This document shows positions 12,301 through 23,805 of a stretch of 64,000 bases of DNA, piece after piece (the stretch's first letter is position 1; the number at the start of each line of letters is the position of its first letter). The notes below the pieces were generated by a model, which had not been told where the DNA came from, ran no database searches, and worked only from the letters and a program-made list of their open reading frames with translations. The DNA is from Struthidea cinerea (taxonomy: Eukaryota; Chordata; Aves; Passeriformes; Corcoracidae): positions 124,001 through 188,000 of the forward strand of contig VZTI01001986.1 of the NCBI GenBank assembly GCA_013397865.1, read 5' to 3'. The position numbers and the translations under genes are program-made.

Positions 12301-15300
12301 TCACTATGAACTCTTCTTCTATTTCAACATTAAAATAATGCAGAGAAGAATACCCTTAATCTGATTAGGAAAAGAAGATGTGCAGCCACAAAGACTGTCC
12401 CATGTCCCTCAGCCAAATCTAAAATATGCTGTTATCTGTGATGCTAATGAGAAAACTACAAGGACCTTCATATCCCTTTGCCTTTCCCAAAGTTGTCTGA
12501 ATAGAAATAGAACGTTAGAAATAATCCTCATTAAAATGCAGTAAGGTGATAATATTCATGGCACATACTGGAGTTAGCCACTAGTTTCAATGTTTTTTGG
12601 TTCATTATATAAAGGTAGTATAAAACTGCTGTCACTATCAATATGACTATAAAATAATGATAAGGACACTTACAATCAAAGGGCATAAAAATGAAAAGCA
12701 AGATTTAAATCAATGGTTTAAAGGAAACATTACCCATGAATGCATCAGAGTCCTTTAAGTGGGAAAGACATATCTTTTGTGACTCAGCTGTAGATTTTTT
12801 TCTCTGTGTACTAAATAAATTCCACTTATAATCCTTGAAATGTGTGGAATGTTTCGTAAGTGTGTTTTAAGAATTCCTACTTCAAGTTGCTTTCTGCTTG
12901 ATGGCTAGTTTTTTTCTAGAGTGTTTGGAAGGCTTTTTTGCTCCTAATGTTACAAGTATTTAGGATAATATTTACGTTCATAGATAAGTGAATACCTTAG
13001 TTTGCAGGCTTGCAAGAAGACCTATTTGGAATACCTCACTAAAAAGCATGCATTTATACTGCAGCTCCAGCTTTCTTACTTAGCAGTCCTTCTTATCTTC
13101 TTCATCTTTGGAAACATATTAAAGTGTCATTAAAATTAAATGCTGCTTTCCAAGGCAGTTTCAAAGATTACTGGTCCTATATATAATTATTTATTATTCT
13201 TTATTAGTGTGCAGAAAAGGGGTATTGTGGGCTTTTTTTCCCCACTTTGAAGTCAAATGTGAGAAAAGTTTCATTCTGAAGTGGAAGTTCATTTCTATTC
13301 CTAAATGGAATCAAGCTAAAATAATTTTTGTACTATAATTAATATCTGTGGAGTTTGATACTCCATTGAATAATATCAATTCACAGTTCATTGTTCAAGA
13401 CAGGTTAGTAGCTTATGAAGGAATTGCTTTTGTATTTGTATATAATAGAAAAATTAGTTAGTGGAGAGTGCTTAATAATATAGATATAAAATCCTCTAAT
13501 AGTCACCTGTCCAGAAATTAACACGTCAAAAAATCCTTTTATATTCTTTCCTGCAAACCTGTTTGATAAGTCAGCAGAGACCCCAGCATTCTGTGCGGTC
13601 AAATTTATCCTGGGCACAAAACATTTCCAACCTATTTCATTAAGTTCCAATTCTTAATGTTACTAAAAAAAATTTTCCTTTACTTACCATTTTAAAAGCC
13701 ACATAAAACTAAAAGTCTAACCTATATTGCCTGGTTTTCAGTATAATCAATGACTGCCAAATTGTGGAAAATTGTTCCCTCTTGTTTTCCCAGCAGAGAA
13801 TAAATTCTTTCTAGTGGTTCTCAAGATGTTAATAAGATCCATTACCGATTCCTGCCAGATCTCTCTTTTTGCTATTACTTGAGCAATTCTCAATTATTTT
13901 GTTTTAATAACAATTGAGTTATCTCTCTAATGTGTCAGCTAATTAATGAGCTGTAGGGGATACTGTATGATGCACAACCATAATGATCACTTGAGACCAA
14001 CCTCTGAGACTGTAAGGGTAACAGTTATTGCAAACCCTTTGGCAGAAGGATTAGCCTTCCATCTTACATTCAGACAGAGTTCAGATCTATTCCGGTTTAT
14101 CAGTATAAATAATCTAAGATCATTCCTCTCAGACTACCTGTGTATTTTTTACAGTTTTAATGGAACATATATTTAAAGAGTAATATTACAGGATTATTAA
14201 ATTCATCTGCTACTTTCTGAAAGGATCAAAACTTTTTAATCTTCACAAAACTTTGTAATGCAGCACTTTTAAAATATTTGATACTTTATTTTTTCCACCA
14301 GCTTGCTGAGTCTGGATATGTCTGTAGTGATGGTCTTGGCAGAAGCAACCAAATTCTATTCATAATATCTTCTATGAATTTCTATGAAATTATATAATAA
14401 TAATGTAATAATAATATATAGTAAACATATTCACTTGAATGAATAAGTTCATAAACATGCACTGTTCTTTTCTTATTTTGCTTCATCTGTAAATCCTAAT
14501 TCACTTTACAGAGAGAACCTTTTCATTATCACCATGTTAGAGAGGATAAAATGGAAATAGTTTGTTTAAGATAGCACGGCAAACTATTTATCCTAGCAAG
14601 ACTTTGTTTCTTCAACTGTATTCTGCTATTAAATTTGCCAAACCAAAAAGGTTTTTTTCTGAGGTTTTTATATTTACAGTGTTAATATAGATGATTTGTT
14701 TATATAACCGAAGAAAAAGCATAATAATCTGCATCGAAGATACACAGCCTAATGAAAACTGAAATAAATATTATCTCAGGAGTTCCAGGAGAAGACTAGA
14801 AGAGATCTCACAGATAGAGTTATCGATACAATTAAAACCATTAAAAGTACATTAAATCCCAGACAATTAGCTTCACAGTACTGATAGATTTAATTTTTCT
14901 TTAACTGTGGAGGTAAAACAGGGACTTTCTTTTAAATTAGACATTCAATTTCTTCAGAAATATTTCTTACTGTTTTCCCCCAAGCATCACATTTCTGATA
15001 TAATGTAGGTTGCTATTTACTCAAGTATTTTTCGTAGATAGGTCATCAATTTTGGAATAAAAGAGAAAGTAAGGAATTCCATTTCAGATCCTGGTGTTAG
15101 GCTGAATTCTAAAGAAACCTGAAGAGAGAGGTCTATGTGTCTGTCTGCCTCTATGGCCTCTAAATTGCCTGGAATACAATGGCCAATTTTAACAGAATGT
15201 GACAGACTGATAAATGTTTTAAAGCAATGCTATGGGCTTCATATGAAAAGATAGTCTGGTAGAAACATAAAACCTTTAAAATGAAACTCAGATAAAGGAT

Positions 15301-15518
15301 CCAACTTTTTAGAAATATGGCAAAGTTATAGATGAAATTATTACTATTGCCATGAGCACTGGTTGATAGTTTAGGAGCATTAAGATTGCTAGCTGATAAC
15401 ATCACAATACCAAATTTGGTGTTATTATAATGTTTCAGAATCACAAAATTTTAATATTGTTAAATATTAATTCAAATATAATTAATTAACATTAGTTAAA
15501 AATATAATCTACTGAATT
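9317..15518. other. Non-coding DNA, no gene seen
   Basis: The sequence is unique-looking and mostly AT-rich. A three-fold 14-bp motif starting cgccaag/tgccaag lies at 9643-9684. A homeodomain- and SOX-like cluster (aacaattgag near 13910, cagctaattaatgagctg at 13936-13953) is present, but such motifs are common in AT-rich DNA. Open frames, up to about 105 codons (10536-10853, minus), show nothing recognisable. Confidence 0.65.
9643..9684. repeat. Three tandem copies of a 14-bp unit
   Basis: Units begin at 9643, 9657 and 9671, each exactly 14 bp apart, with the shared core gccaag (cgccaagcctgaag, tgccaagtcctcga, tgccaagtttcagc). Only the first half of each unit is conserved, so it is a short, degenerate tandem repeat or chance. 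Confidence 0.4.
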
Positions 15519-16316
15519 TCATAGAATCATAGAATGATGTGGGTTGGAAGAGACCTTAAGATCATCTAGTTCCAACCCCTCAGCCATGGGCAGGTGAATT
15601 GGGTTTGCATGGCAAGGTTCTGGTAGCGAGGGGCTGTTACAGGGGTGGCTTTTGTGAGAAGCTGCTAAAAGCTTCTCCCATGTCCGACAGAGCTCATGCC
15701 AGTGGCTCCAAGACAGACCCACCAAGGCTGAGCCCCTCAGTACTGGCAGTGGCTTTGGTGGGCACCTGGCATCCAGCCACAGTCAACCCGCCACAGCAGG
15801 GACATCTTCTACTAGACCGGACTGCTCAAAGCCCAGTCTAACTGGACTTGAACGCTTCCAGGGATGGGACATCCACAATTTCTGTTCCAGTGTTTCACCA
15901 CCCTCACAGTAATGAGTTTCTTCCTAATCTACCCACTTTCAGTTTAAAGCCCTTCACCCTCATTTTATCACTGCATGCCATTGTAAAAAGGCCCTGTCCA
16001 GCTCTCTTGTAGGCTCTCTTTAGGTACTGGAAGGTGCTTTAATGTCTCCCTGGAGCCTTCTCTTCTCCAGTCTGAACAAGCCCAACTCTCTCAGCCTTTC
16101 CTCACAGGAGAGGTTCCCAAGCCATCTGAACATCTTTGTGGACTCGTCTGGATCCACTCAAGCCCATCCACAGCCTTTTTTCATTGCAGACCCAAGAGCT
16201 GGACACAGCACTCCAGGTGGGAGCTCATGAGAGTGGAGTAGGACAGAATCACCTTCCTGGACTTGCTGACCACGCTTCTTGTGATGCAGCCCAGGTTACG
16301 GATTTGCCTGCTGCAA
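15519..16316 (-). mobile_element. CR1 LINE fragment, interrupted by an insert
   Basis: The left end reads tcatagaatcatagaatgat followed by gtgggttggaagagacctta, the reverse complement of the bird CR1 3' tail, so the element is on the minus strand. Homology resumes after the insert with gggacatcttctactagacc and runs through ccagggatgggacatccaca, cccttcaccctcatt, taggtactggaaggtgcttt, ctccctggagccttctcttc and cacgcttcttgtgatgcagc. It fades near 16316. Without the 195-bp insert at 15595-15789 the copy is about 600 bp, a normal 5'-truncated CR1. The open frames across it (15599-15841, 16042-16462) come from the repeat and are not genes. Confidence 0.92.
15595..15789 (+). mobile_element. LTR-derived or SINE-like insert nested in CR1
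   Basis: This 195-bp GC-richer segment breaks the CR1 consensus between gccatgggcagg (15583-15594) and gccacagcagg (15790-15800). These two are copies of the same CR1 site and so form an 11-12 bp target duplication. The insert contains gggtttgcatggcaaggttc and atgtccgacagagctcatgc, which I recognise as a dispersed bird repeat of LTR origin, resembling songbird TguLTR5-type sequences. A duplication longer than 6 bp fits LINE-assisted retroposition better than retroviral integration. Strand is given as read; the true orientation and family are uncertain. Confidence 0.55.
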
Positions 16317-17620
16317 TTACACTTCGACTTGTTCAGTTTTTACAGGAATTTTGCTCACTGCTCTGTGTTAATTATGGCATGAACTGCATATTCTACAATA
16401 TAACTCAACAGCAAAAAGTTAATAACCATGTCTTTAATGTAAAAATAAAACCCACTTGGTAGATCGAACTATTTATGTCCATCTTAACATCTAATAAAAA
16501 GCCTGAATGTCACAGAATGGCTAGTTTTTGCTCCTGACTGCCTGAGAACCTGAGGGACCTAAGCACAGAACCTATATGCAACTTCCTGACAGCATATGTA
16601 ACCTCAACTTAATTCACGGTTACGTACCAGCCTGGAATATATTTTTTATCAAAAATAAAAAGTTTTTATCCTTCTTGGTCCACTCTCTTCACTGTTTGCT
16701 AGTTATTGCCTCAGGCTAGTCTGTGGGGCTTCTGAGTATAACTTCTCCTCTGGATGCTGTTGTGTTAGATTAACCTCTGGTTCTCAAAAGGTCAGGTTTT
16801 TATTCATTCTCAGAATCAAACCAGCAATACATTCTCTTAGGAGATCCCAAAAACCCTTCTGTATTAAACAAAGGAAATTGTTCATATGTCTTCCACAAGT
16901 TTTCTTTTCCAAATATATATATATATACTGACCTTATAACATATCTAGCCTGAACACAGTTTCATTGTAAAGCATATGTGAAAAGCAAGAGCTTTTCTTC
17001 AGTGGCAAACCAAAAATAAAGAGTCCCATGAGCTCTTTCTGTCAGCAGAACTGCATTTCCAGTTTATTTATAGCTGTCTAAAATGGGTGCTTTCATTTCA
17101 GATTTCTGCCCATGTTACTGGAATTCATAATTGAATGCGAGTACATTACCTGATTTTCTCATATTCCAAATATATTTTGCTCCTAATGGCTCCAATACTG
17201 TTCAAATCAAAACTATTTTCCTACTTAATCTAGACATCCAAACTAGAAAGCAATGGGCAGGATCCACTAACTGGGGATAATGACTCTTCATCCTTGAAGA
17301 GATGAGTATTTGTCTTTAACATTTTATGAGGAAATGTTTCTGACTTCCACTTCATTCTTAGAGGAAAGAACCCATTTAGGGGATTTAGTTACCCAGATGT
17401 TATAAAAATATGAATTCAATTAGTGATGGGGGATGGGGCAAAGAAAAAATCTTTTGTGTGCTTTACTTTAGAGGACTATTCTGAACCTCATGGCCCAGTC
17501 CATAAACATCTTCTAACCTGATAGGACAACTGGCCTCATTGTTTGGCCACTAAATTTTGTTCTCTTTTTACCTACTACAGTTTTAAAGCTTTGCTAGGAA
17601 GTAATAAGTAGGATACACCA
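16317..17620. other. Non-coding DNA, no gene seen
   Basis: The stretch is unique-looking AT-rich sequence. Apart from a short (TA)n run at 16912-16927, I see no repeat family, RNA gene or credible coding frame. Confidence 0.65.
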
Positions 17621-17831
17621 GGCAGTTGTCCACGTACTCTAGTGGATAGGTGTCAAACCTGGAATTCAGAGGACGTGGATTTATTTCTATTTCTCTGCTA
17701 CAAACTGATGTGTCCTTGGAAACGGATCTCACATCTCTGTGCTTCAATCTCCCCTTCTTCAAAGAAGAAACAGTTCTGTAAAGTGTTCTCACATGTGCTG
17801 ATGAAAAGTGCTATAAGACAGTAATTTATTA
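17621..17831 (+). mobile_element. MIR-type tRNA-derived SINE relic, near full length
   Basis: The order of blocks matches amniote MIR/CORE-SINEs. The tRNA-like head has an A-box-like tagtggatagg (17640-17650) and a decayed B-box position around 17677-17687. The core follows: ctctgctacaaactgatgtg, ccttggaaacggatctcaca and tctctgtgcttcaatctccc, equivalent to the usual 'TGTGACCTTGGGCAAGTCAC...CTCTGTGCCTCAGTTTCCCC'. The tail is gtaaagtgttctcac, then ctgatgaaaagtgctataag. Such elements date to the early amniotes; most bird copies are too decayed to see this much. The two open frames overlapping it are not genes. Confidence 0.65.
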
Positions 17832-17839
17832 ATTGTTGC

Positions 17840-20800
17840 AAGCTGGTTTTTGTCGCATATTGATTAGAGTGCTTTTCACTGGCTTCCAACCAAGTTATGG
17901 CTTAAATTAAATAAAATCGAGAGTGAAGTAAATAGTGTAAGCATGTCCCTGCACACTTTCATCTTGTTTTAACTTCACTTGTTTAAATTGCCTTCACTCC
18001 TGGGCTGTGGCTGAATACTGAGACCATGTACACATTCATTCATGAACTCTGGTTTGTTATCTCCTTCCCTATGTGGTTGTGGGCTGCCAGGAATTATACA
18101 TGGAAGTTATCCGTCTGTACATCAAATCAAGGGAAGGAGGTCTGTTCCCTGACATACCAAAACTTAAGTGTGAGGGATTTTCAAAGAAGGTTTTAAAGGC
18201 AGCAGAGGAGCTGTTTGGCCTGGAATAATCAGCAGGCTGTTTCAGACCTAGAGGGTGGCATAGTAATAAAGGTGAAAAATGTTCGGTAGATTTGGAACAC
18301 AAAGAGGGCAGTCAGAAAACGAAAGCTGGCAGGCTGCAGGGAGAGGAAGAGGTGAGGAGGGCAGTAGTGCAAACAGGGGTGGACCTGTGAAGTGTTTTAA
18401 AGTGAGGAGGAGAAGCTTGAATGTAATATGTAAGGAAACAAGGAAAGAGCAAGATAGAAAATCTTTGCAGATGTATTTTGGATGGAATAAAAAAAGGCCA
18501 AAAAGCTGAGAGCAACAGATGCTGCTCATCCAGATTTGGAATTTTATCTACAAGATTCCCACAGCCTAACCCACCATCCTTTGATCTTTATCTTTTTCGA
18601 GTACTCACAAGAGCACAAGAGCACTGCTGCTGTTGAATTCAAATTGCATTCCACTGCCAGACACTGGAAGTAACTCACCTCCACTCAGTCTAATCATTTT
18701 TTCATATCATCATTTAAAACATCAGTTTCCCATTCTTCTTTGAAATTACATAATGATGTTCTTTCTGCTACAGTGAATCACTTCACTGTTCATCATGTAG
18801 GATAATGTGTAGGTTCTCATGCCAGAGCTGTATCTAGTGTTCAAGCAGACGTTGTCTTTGCATAACTTGATAGTTGGGGTGAATTTAAGGACTTTCACTG
18901 ATGGTACAACTTGATCTTTATTTGGAAGAATTTACTCTATAGCTTTGCACCACAATGATTTTCCTCACTAACCTTTGCTGCATAATGCAGCAAATGCAAC
19001 AAGGTCCTAAATACAATGTCTTAAATGTATTTTAAAAAATTTGGAATATTTTCAATCACACTAAGGCTGGTATATTGATTTTCCTGTAAATTTTTCTGAT
19101 TGAGAATTGAAATCTACCCATTTGGATTTGACCACTAATATTTATTGATTTGTACCTAAAAAAGCTATAACCTGCAGATATTTGATGTTATGCATAGCAA
19201 ATTGCCACTAAAATTAACGACAGTATTGTTTCATATATTAATCATAAGTATTTGAAACGCATGGGGCTAGGTTGACAAAATTGAAGGAAAAATCCAAATT
19301 TAAATTTCCATAATTTATCATTTAGATGGGTGGAGGGAATGAAGAAATTATATTTGCTTACAACTACATTTACCAGGCTGTCCCTTTTATTTAGACACCT
19401 TCAAGAACGTACTGTGTTAAATTCCCTCCCTTCCACTATTAAAATGGAAAGCCATAAATCAAATATGAACTTCTTGCTAGCACCATAACACCACATTTCC
19501 AGGATTAAGTCCTCTATATAGAATGGTGATACAGCCACGTGAGCTATTTGTTTTCCCATTTACACACATTCTTTCCAGATGCAACAAAATTCTCCTATCG
19601 TGTCTGAGGTCCAGGTCCAACACTCAGTCTCCTCTCAGAGATCTGTATCACAGGATTTTCATGGAACAAAATTTTCGGTCTTATTTAGGAAGCCTCTTTC
19701 TCACTCTCTGCATGCCCATTTTCAAGTTCTTTTTTCAGCTGTGGTAACAAAATATGCTGAAAGATTGCTAAGTTGCGGAGAACTTTTGCTTTAATACTTA
19801 ATTGCCAAAGTACAGAATAATTTTGAAAGGGTGATAGTCTTGTCATTTCTTCCTCATCCTCAAAGAGTGAAGAACTTCATCAGTGGTTCAGCTTTTATGG
19901 ATCCATCCTCTCTTGATCAGTAGACAAAGCACTCAGACAAAAGCAGAACTTTGAGTTTTAGGATCCTGGAGGATAAATAATGGTGGAGTAAAATCTAAGT
20001 ATTCAAACAGATGTCTCCTCGACACAAATAAATAGTGTATTTTAATTTGATCACAGCTTTTGGGATATCTGATATTTTCTCTAACCTTCAGCTCCTGTAG
20101 TAATATTTTTACATAAGAATCTCAGCTTTCATATAAAAACCGCCTCACCTTAGCCCTCATGGTTAAAACTGTTAACTGTAAAGTCTCATGTAAAATTGAA
20201 GAGGGCAAATAAAATATGTAAACATGATCATGCAAATACGTATTTTTTAAAACCAAGCTCATTATTATTCAGGAGCTAACACATTTCTTTTGAGTACCTG
20301 AGGTCAGCAAGACCGTAAATGGCACAATCTTTAACCTGGTAATGTAGAAGACTAATATAAATCAAAAAGGATAGGAAATAGTAAGGAGAGAGTGGAGAAC
20401 CTGGCAGGAAAAACATTATGTACCCTTTCCATGGGTGCTTGTGTGCAACACAGCCGAGTAAGTGAAGCAACTAGAGACATTAGTCTTGACAGCAGAAGTG
20501 GCTGAGTAACTTCAGCAGAGAAAGGCTGTTGCTTTTGTGGATGGGTTTGCAGGCCACGATATAAAGGAGACAATGTTAAAGAAAGAGGAGAAGTGAATTA
20601 ACTGACTATCAAGGACAACATTGCTGAGGGAGAAAAGCAGGGTTTACATATTAGTTTACTTTACATCTGTCTAAAGCTCTGTGGCTTAGAAAGAAAATTA
20701 TTTTTTTTCTACAATAATATGATATAAAATATGGGGTTTATGTGTTTTGAATTCCACAAAATAATCACATTTTAACTGTAATGAAAAGTGTATCTAAAGT

Positions 20801-23712
20801 TTCAGTATAACAAATTTATGATTTTGAAATTTTCATTATTTATAAATTTAAAAGTTCTAAAGAAGAGGTCAGAATAGATCTGCATTATGATGTTAGCTTA
20901 GATGTTAGTTTACAGATCACATTCAAGTGCAAACTCCTTGTTACTCCTCTGCCCATGTGGTGGTTTGTGTGATAACTGTGATCTGGGAAAGTCAAGAGTG
21001 TCCCTTGTCAAGCTTCAGCTGTACAGACTGTATAATTAAAGATACTCAAGACGCTGGGCTCCAAAATCTCAAATCAAACCTGGAGTGCAAGTCAGCCCAA
21101 TCTAAAGACAGCATAGCTGTACTTTAAGTTACTTTAGACAGAATGACTTTTAAATGACTGCCTTGTGACATGAAAGGCATATGAGAATGGGGGATCCTCT
21201 GTTCATCTCCCTTGAGCTGCTTCAGAACATACAGACAGGCGAAATGCAGTTAACATCTCATGGTTGTTTCACTGTATCTCAAAAGACAGAAAGCCATGGA
21301 AGAAATGAAGTATTACAGCCCCAGCCCAACCCAGTTCCCATTACTCTTCCACCAGGCTGGGTGGAGCTGTCACTGACAGCGCAGGCATTGTGTGCAGCAT
21401 GGGGACAGCACATACTACCCGCAGCGCAAGGTGGCCTCTCTGCAGAGCCTCTTTCTTGGCCTTTCCAGGCCTCCATGGAATAATGCTTGGCATATGCAAG
21501 CTCCCATTTTTTAAATGCTCTTTAAAGATGGTTTTCCAAACCCTTTTAAATAGTTCAGCAGTCTCTAAAAATGAAATACAAAGCTCTTGAGCTGTTAAGT
21601 CTGGAGCTTTGTAGCCCCTTAAACACAGATAGTTTATATAAGTTCATCTACTGGGAGATTTTCTGAGTTTATTACCAACTGTACTATATGATTTGTGTCC
21701 TATATTTTTTGCTTGAATAATTTCATTCTACCTGTCTATAACAGTATGCTCTCAGTTGCCCCCTTATTTATTTTTCATTAACTACATATTTCTAAACACT
21801 TGATTTTAGCTGGGGTTTCATTCACTGTCTTCTTTTGAACACTGCCAACTTAAATGCGGAGTCAAGTCACAACACTATATTATTTTGTATCTGTGCCTAC
21901 ACAGGTAATATCAAGAAAAAATTATTTAGGATGTAGCCTACAGCATCACATTTTGCCATGCAATGTATTGAGCACTGATTAGAACAATTCAGCAGCTCAG
22001 GCCAATTAGCAGCATTGGGATCTGCTCGGCCTTGTAACCTATACAATTTTTCAGGAATATATTCAGTTTCTACGTCACTGAAAGCAATTCATTGCCTGAA
22101 AACATATTCTCTGCCAGCTTTCATGACACCATGCAATGGAAATGGAATATAATTTAGTCTGGAAATTTAAATTCTGTCATGTCAGCATCCTGATGATTTA
22201 GACATGCTTGAATGCATGTACACACACTTTATATTAGTTCCAGTGTAAGGGGTGCTGCTTCATGCAAAGAAGCCTGGCCTGGAGCTTAAAAAAACAGGTT
22301 TTGCAATTCTGATTTTTCCATGGCCTGTTTGCTATCCTTAGGAAACATTCTGATGGCTTCTGTTTTCTATCTGCCTAATATGAAGATCATACTACTCTCT
22401 TTTATGCTGTTTGAAGAAATACAGATGAAGTTAATGAGGGATGAGAAGTCAAAAAACCCAAAAACTAGTAAGTCATTTCACTGTCTCAAGCTTCCTTAAC
22501 AGTTTAGTGTTAGCAAATTATGAAAATAAGTATCTAATGGGTAGACTGCTCTTTGATAGTTTTCACAAGCAATTCTGTGAAAAGACAGTCTGATTTCCTC
22601 TAAAATTAACCCTCACCTCATAGAACACCACAAACTGATATTTTACGTCTCTGCTGTCTAGGCTTTATCTAAAACTTGGCCAAACTTGCACAAAATCATC
22701 CTTGTGTTCCACAGACTGGCATGCCATCAAACTTGGGTCTGGCACACAGCACCGAATTTATCCTGTGACAAAATGTGGGTTTGGATAAAGTTTATCTGGA
22801 GTTCAGATGTATATCTCATAAAGTATAGATTCAATGAATGTGACTTCTTCTCAGGACTGGCCAGAAGTAGAAATACGAGATTTGATTTAGGGTATCTCTG
22901 CTCTCCCCTGTTCTTAGTGGCAGTTTGACCACTGACATATATGAGAACAGCTTCAGTAAATGCTAAGTTATAAGTAGCCCCAGAAGGGACATATAAACCA
23001 CTGGGGATGTTCATTATTCTGAAATGATCTAACTCTGCCTCCAGCTATGTGTGCTATGGGAATCATCTGGCCAAACGTAGCTGCCTACAGAAGGAGTCAT
23101 TTAGATCTTGTTTATAGTCAATGGAGTGAAGTAGGACTTGTAGGGCATGGTTCATCTCACTCTGAAGAAGACATCTAACATAGATCAGATAAAAGGCACC
23201 CTAGAAGTGCCAGAACATGCTTCCAAGCTGAATCTGTGGAGACAAGAATTTAATTTAGGACTGGAGAGTGGAAGAGAGAGAAAGAGGCAAATACAGAGGG
23301 AAAGATATCTGGCTAATTTTAAAATAGGAATTTTAGGATAAAATTTTAATCCTTGCTGGAGATCCCTACTTCTCTCCTTTAACTAAGAGATCATAGGATG
23401 TCAGTCTTGGGTAATAATATCCATGTGTGCAGTTCTAAGATGGCAGGATTAATCCCACTCTGGGACAGGTTAGGCCAAGTTTGGCCAGATCTGGAGGACT
23501 TAAAGACCCTTAGATTGCAAAATCTTCATGGAAGTTTTATTGGAGCAGATGAGATGTATTAGTAAATAAAAATCAACAAAAAATAAAAATATAGTATTGT
23601 TTTAGGAGTACATTCTAAATGTTATTGAATCACATATCGGTGTTTAGAGTTTTAGTTGCATCCAGTTGTGAAATGGATTTTTCCTTTCTTGTGTTCCTTC
23701 TGTGTCCTATCA
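17840..23712. other. Non-coding DNA, no gene seen
   Basis: Apart from a possible ancient repeat at 18200-18500, I see only unique AT-rich sequence. A GC-richer patch at 21300-21480 opens frames on both strands (up to 100 codons) without any recognisable domain. The patch at about 21960-22210 reads like low-complexity-free unique DNA with CAATTA-type motifs, but I have no way to test its conservation. Confidence 0.6.
18200..18500 (+). repeat. Possible ancient interspersed-repeat relic
   Basis: The purine-rich run, especially agtgttttaaagtgaggagg followed by agaagcttgaatgtaatatg and agatgtattttggatggaat, resembles the AG-rich part of an old amniote repeat I know only from memory of consensus text. 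No ends, tail or duplication can be seen, so the family and even the repeat status are uncertain. Confidence 0.25.
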
Positions 23713-23764
23713 AATTATTATTATTAATAATAATGATAATGATGATAATGTTGAAATAATAATA

Positions 23765-23795
<31 letters not shown>

Positions 23796-23805
23796 TAATA
23801 ATAAT
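23713..23805. repeat. ATT/AAT compound microsatellite
   Basis: The tract begins with (ATT)4, switches directly to (AAT)n, and then mixes AAT, GAT and AATG units before a pure (AAT)n run of about 11 copies ending at 23805. The interrupted left part is older and the pure right part probably still varies in length. The ATT-to-AAT switch makes the left edge self-complementary. Confidence 0.9.

Noticed and set aside
13905..13953. SOX-like and homeodomain-like motif cluster
   Set aside because: Such short A/T motifs occur everywhere in AT-rich DNA; without an alignment there is no reason to prefer this cluster.
15599..15841. 80-codon plus-strand frame
   Set aside because: It spans the LTR-derived insert and part of the CR1, so it is repeat sequence read in a meaningless frame.
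21181..21483. 100-codon plus-strand frame in a GC-richer patch
   Set aside because: It opens with ATA rather than ATG, another frame is open on the opposite strand over the same bases, and nothing in the product is recognisable.
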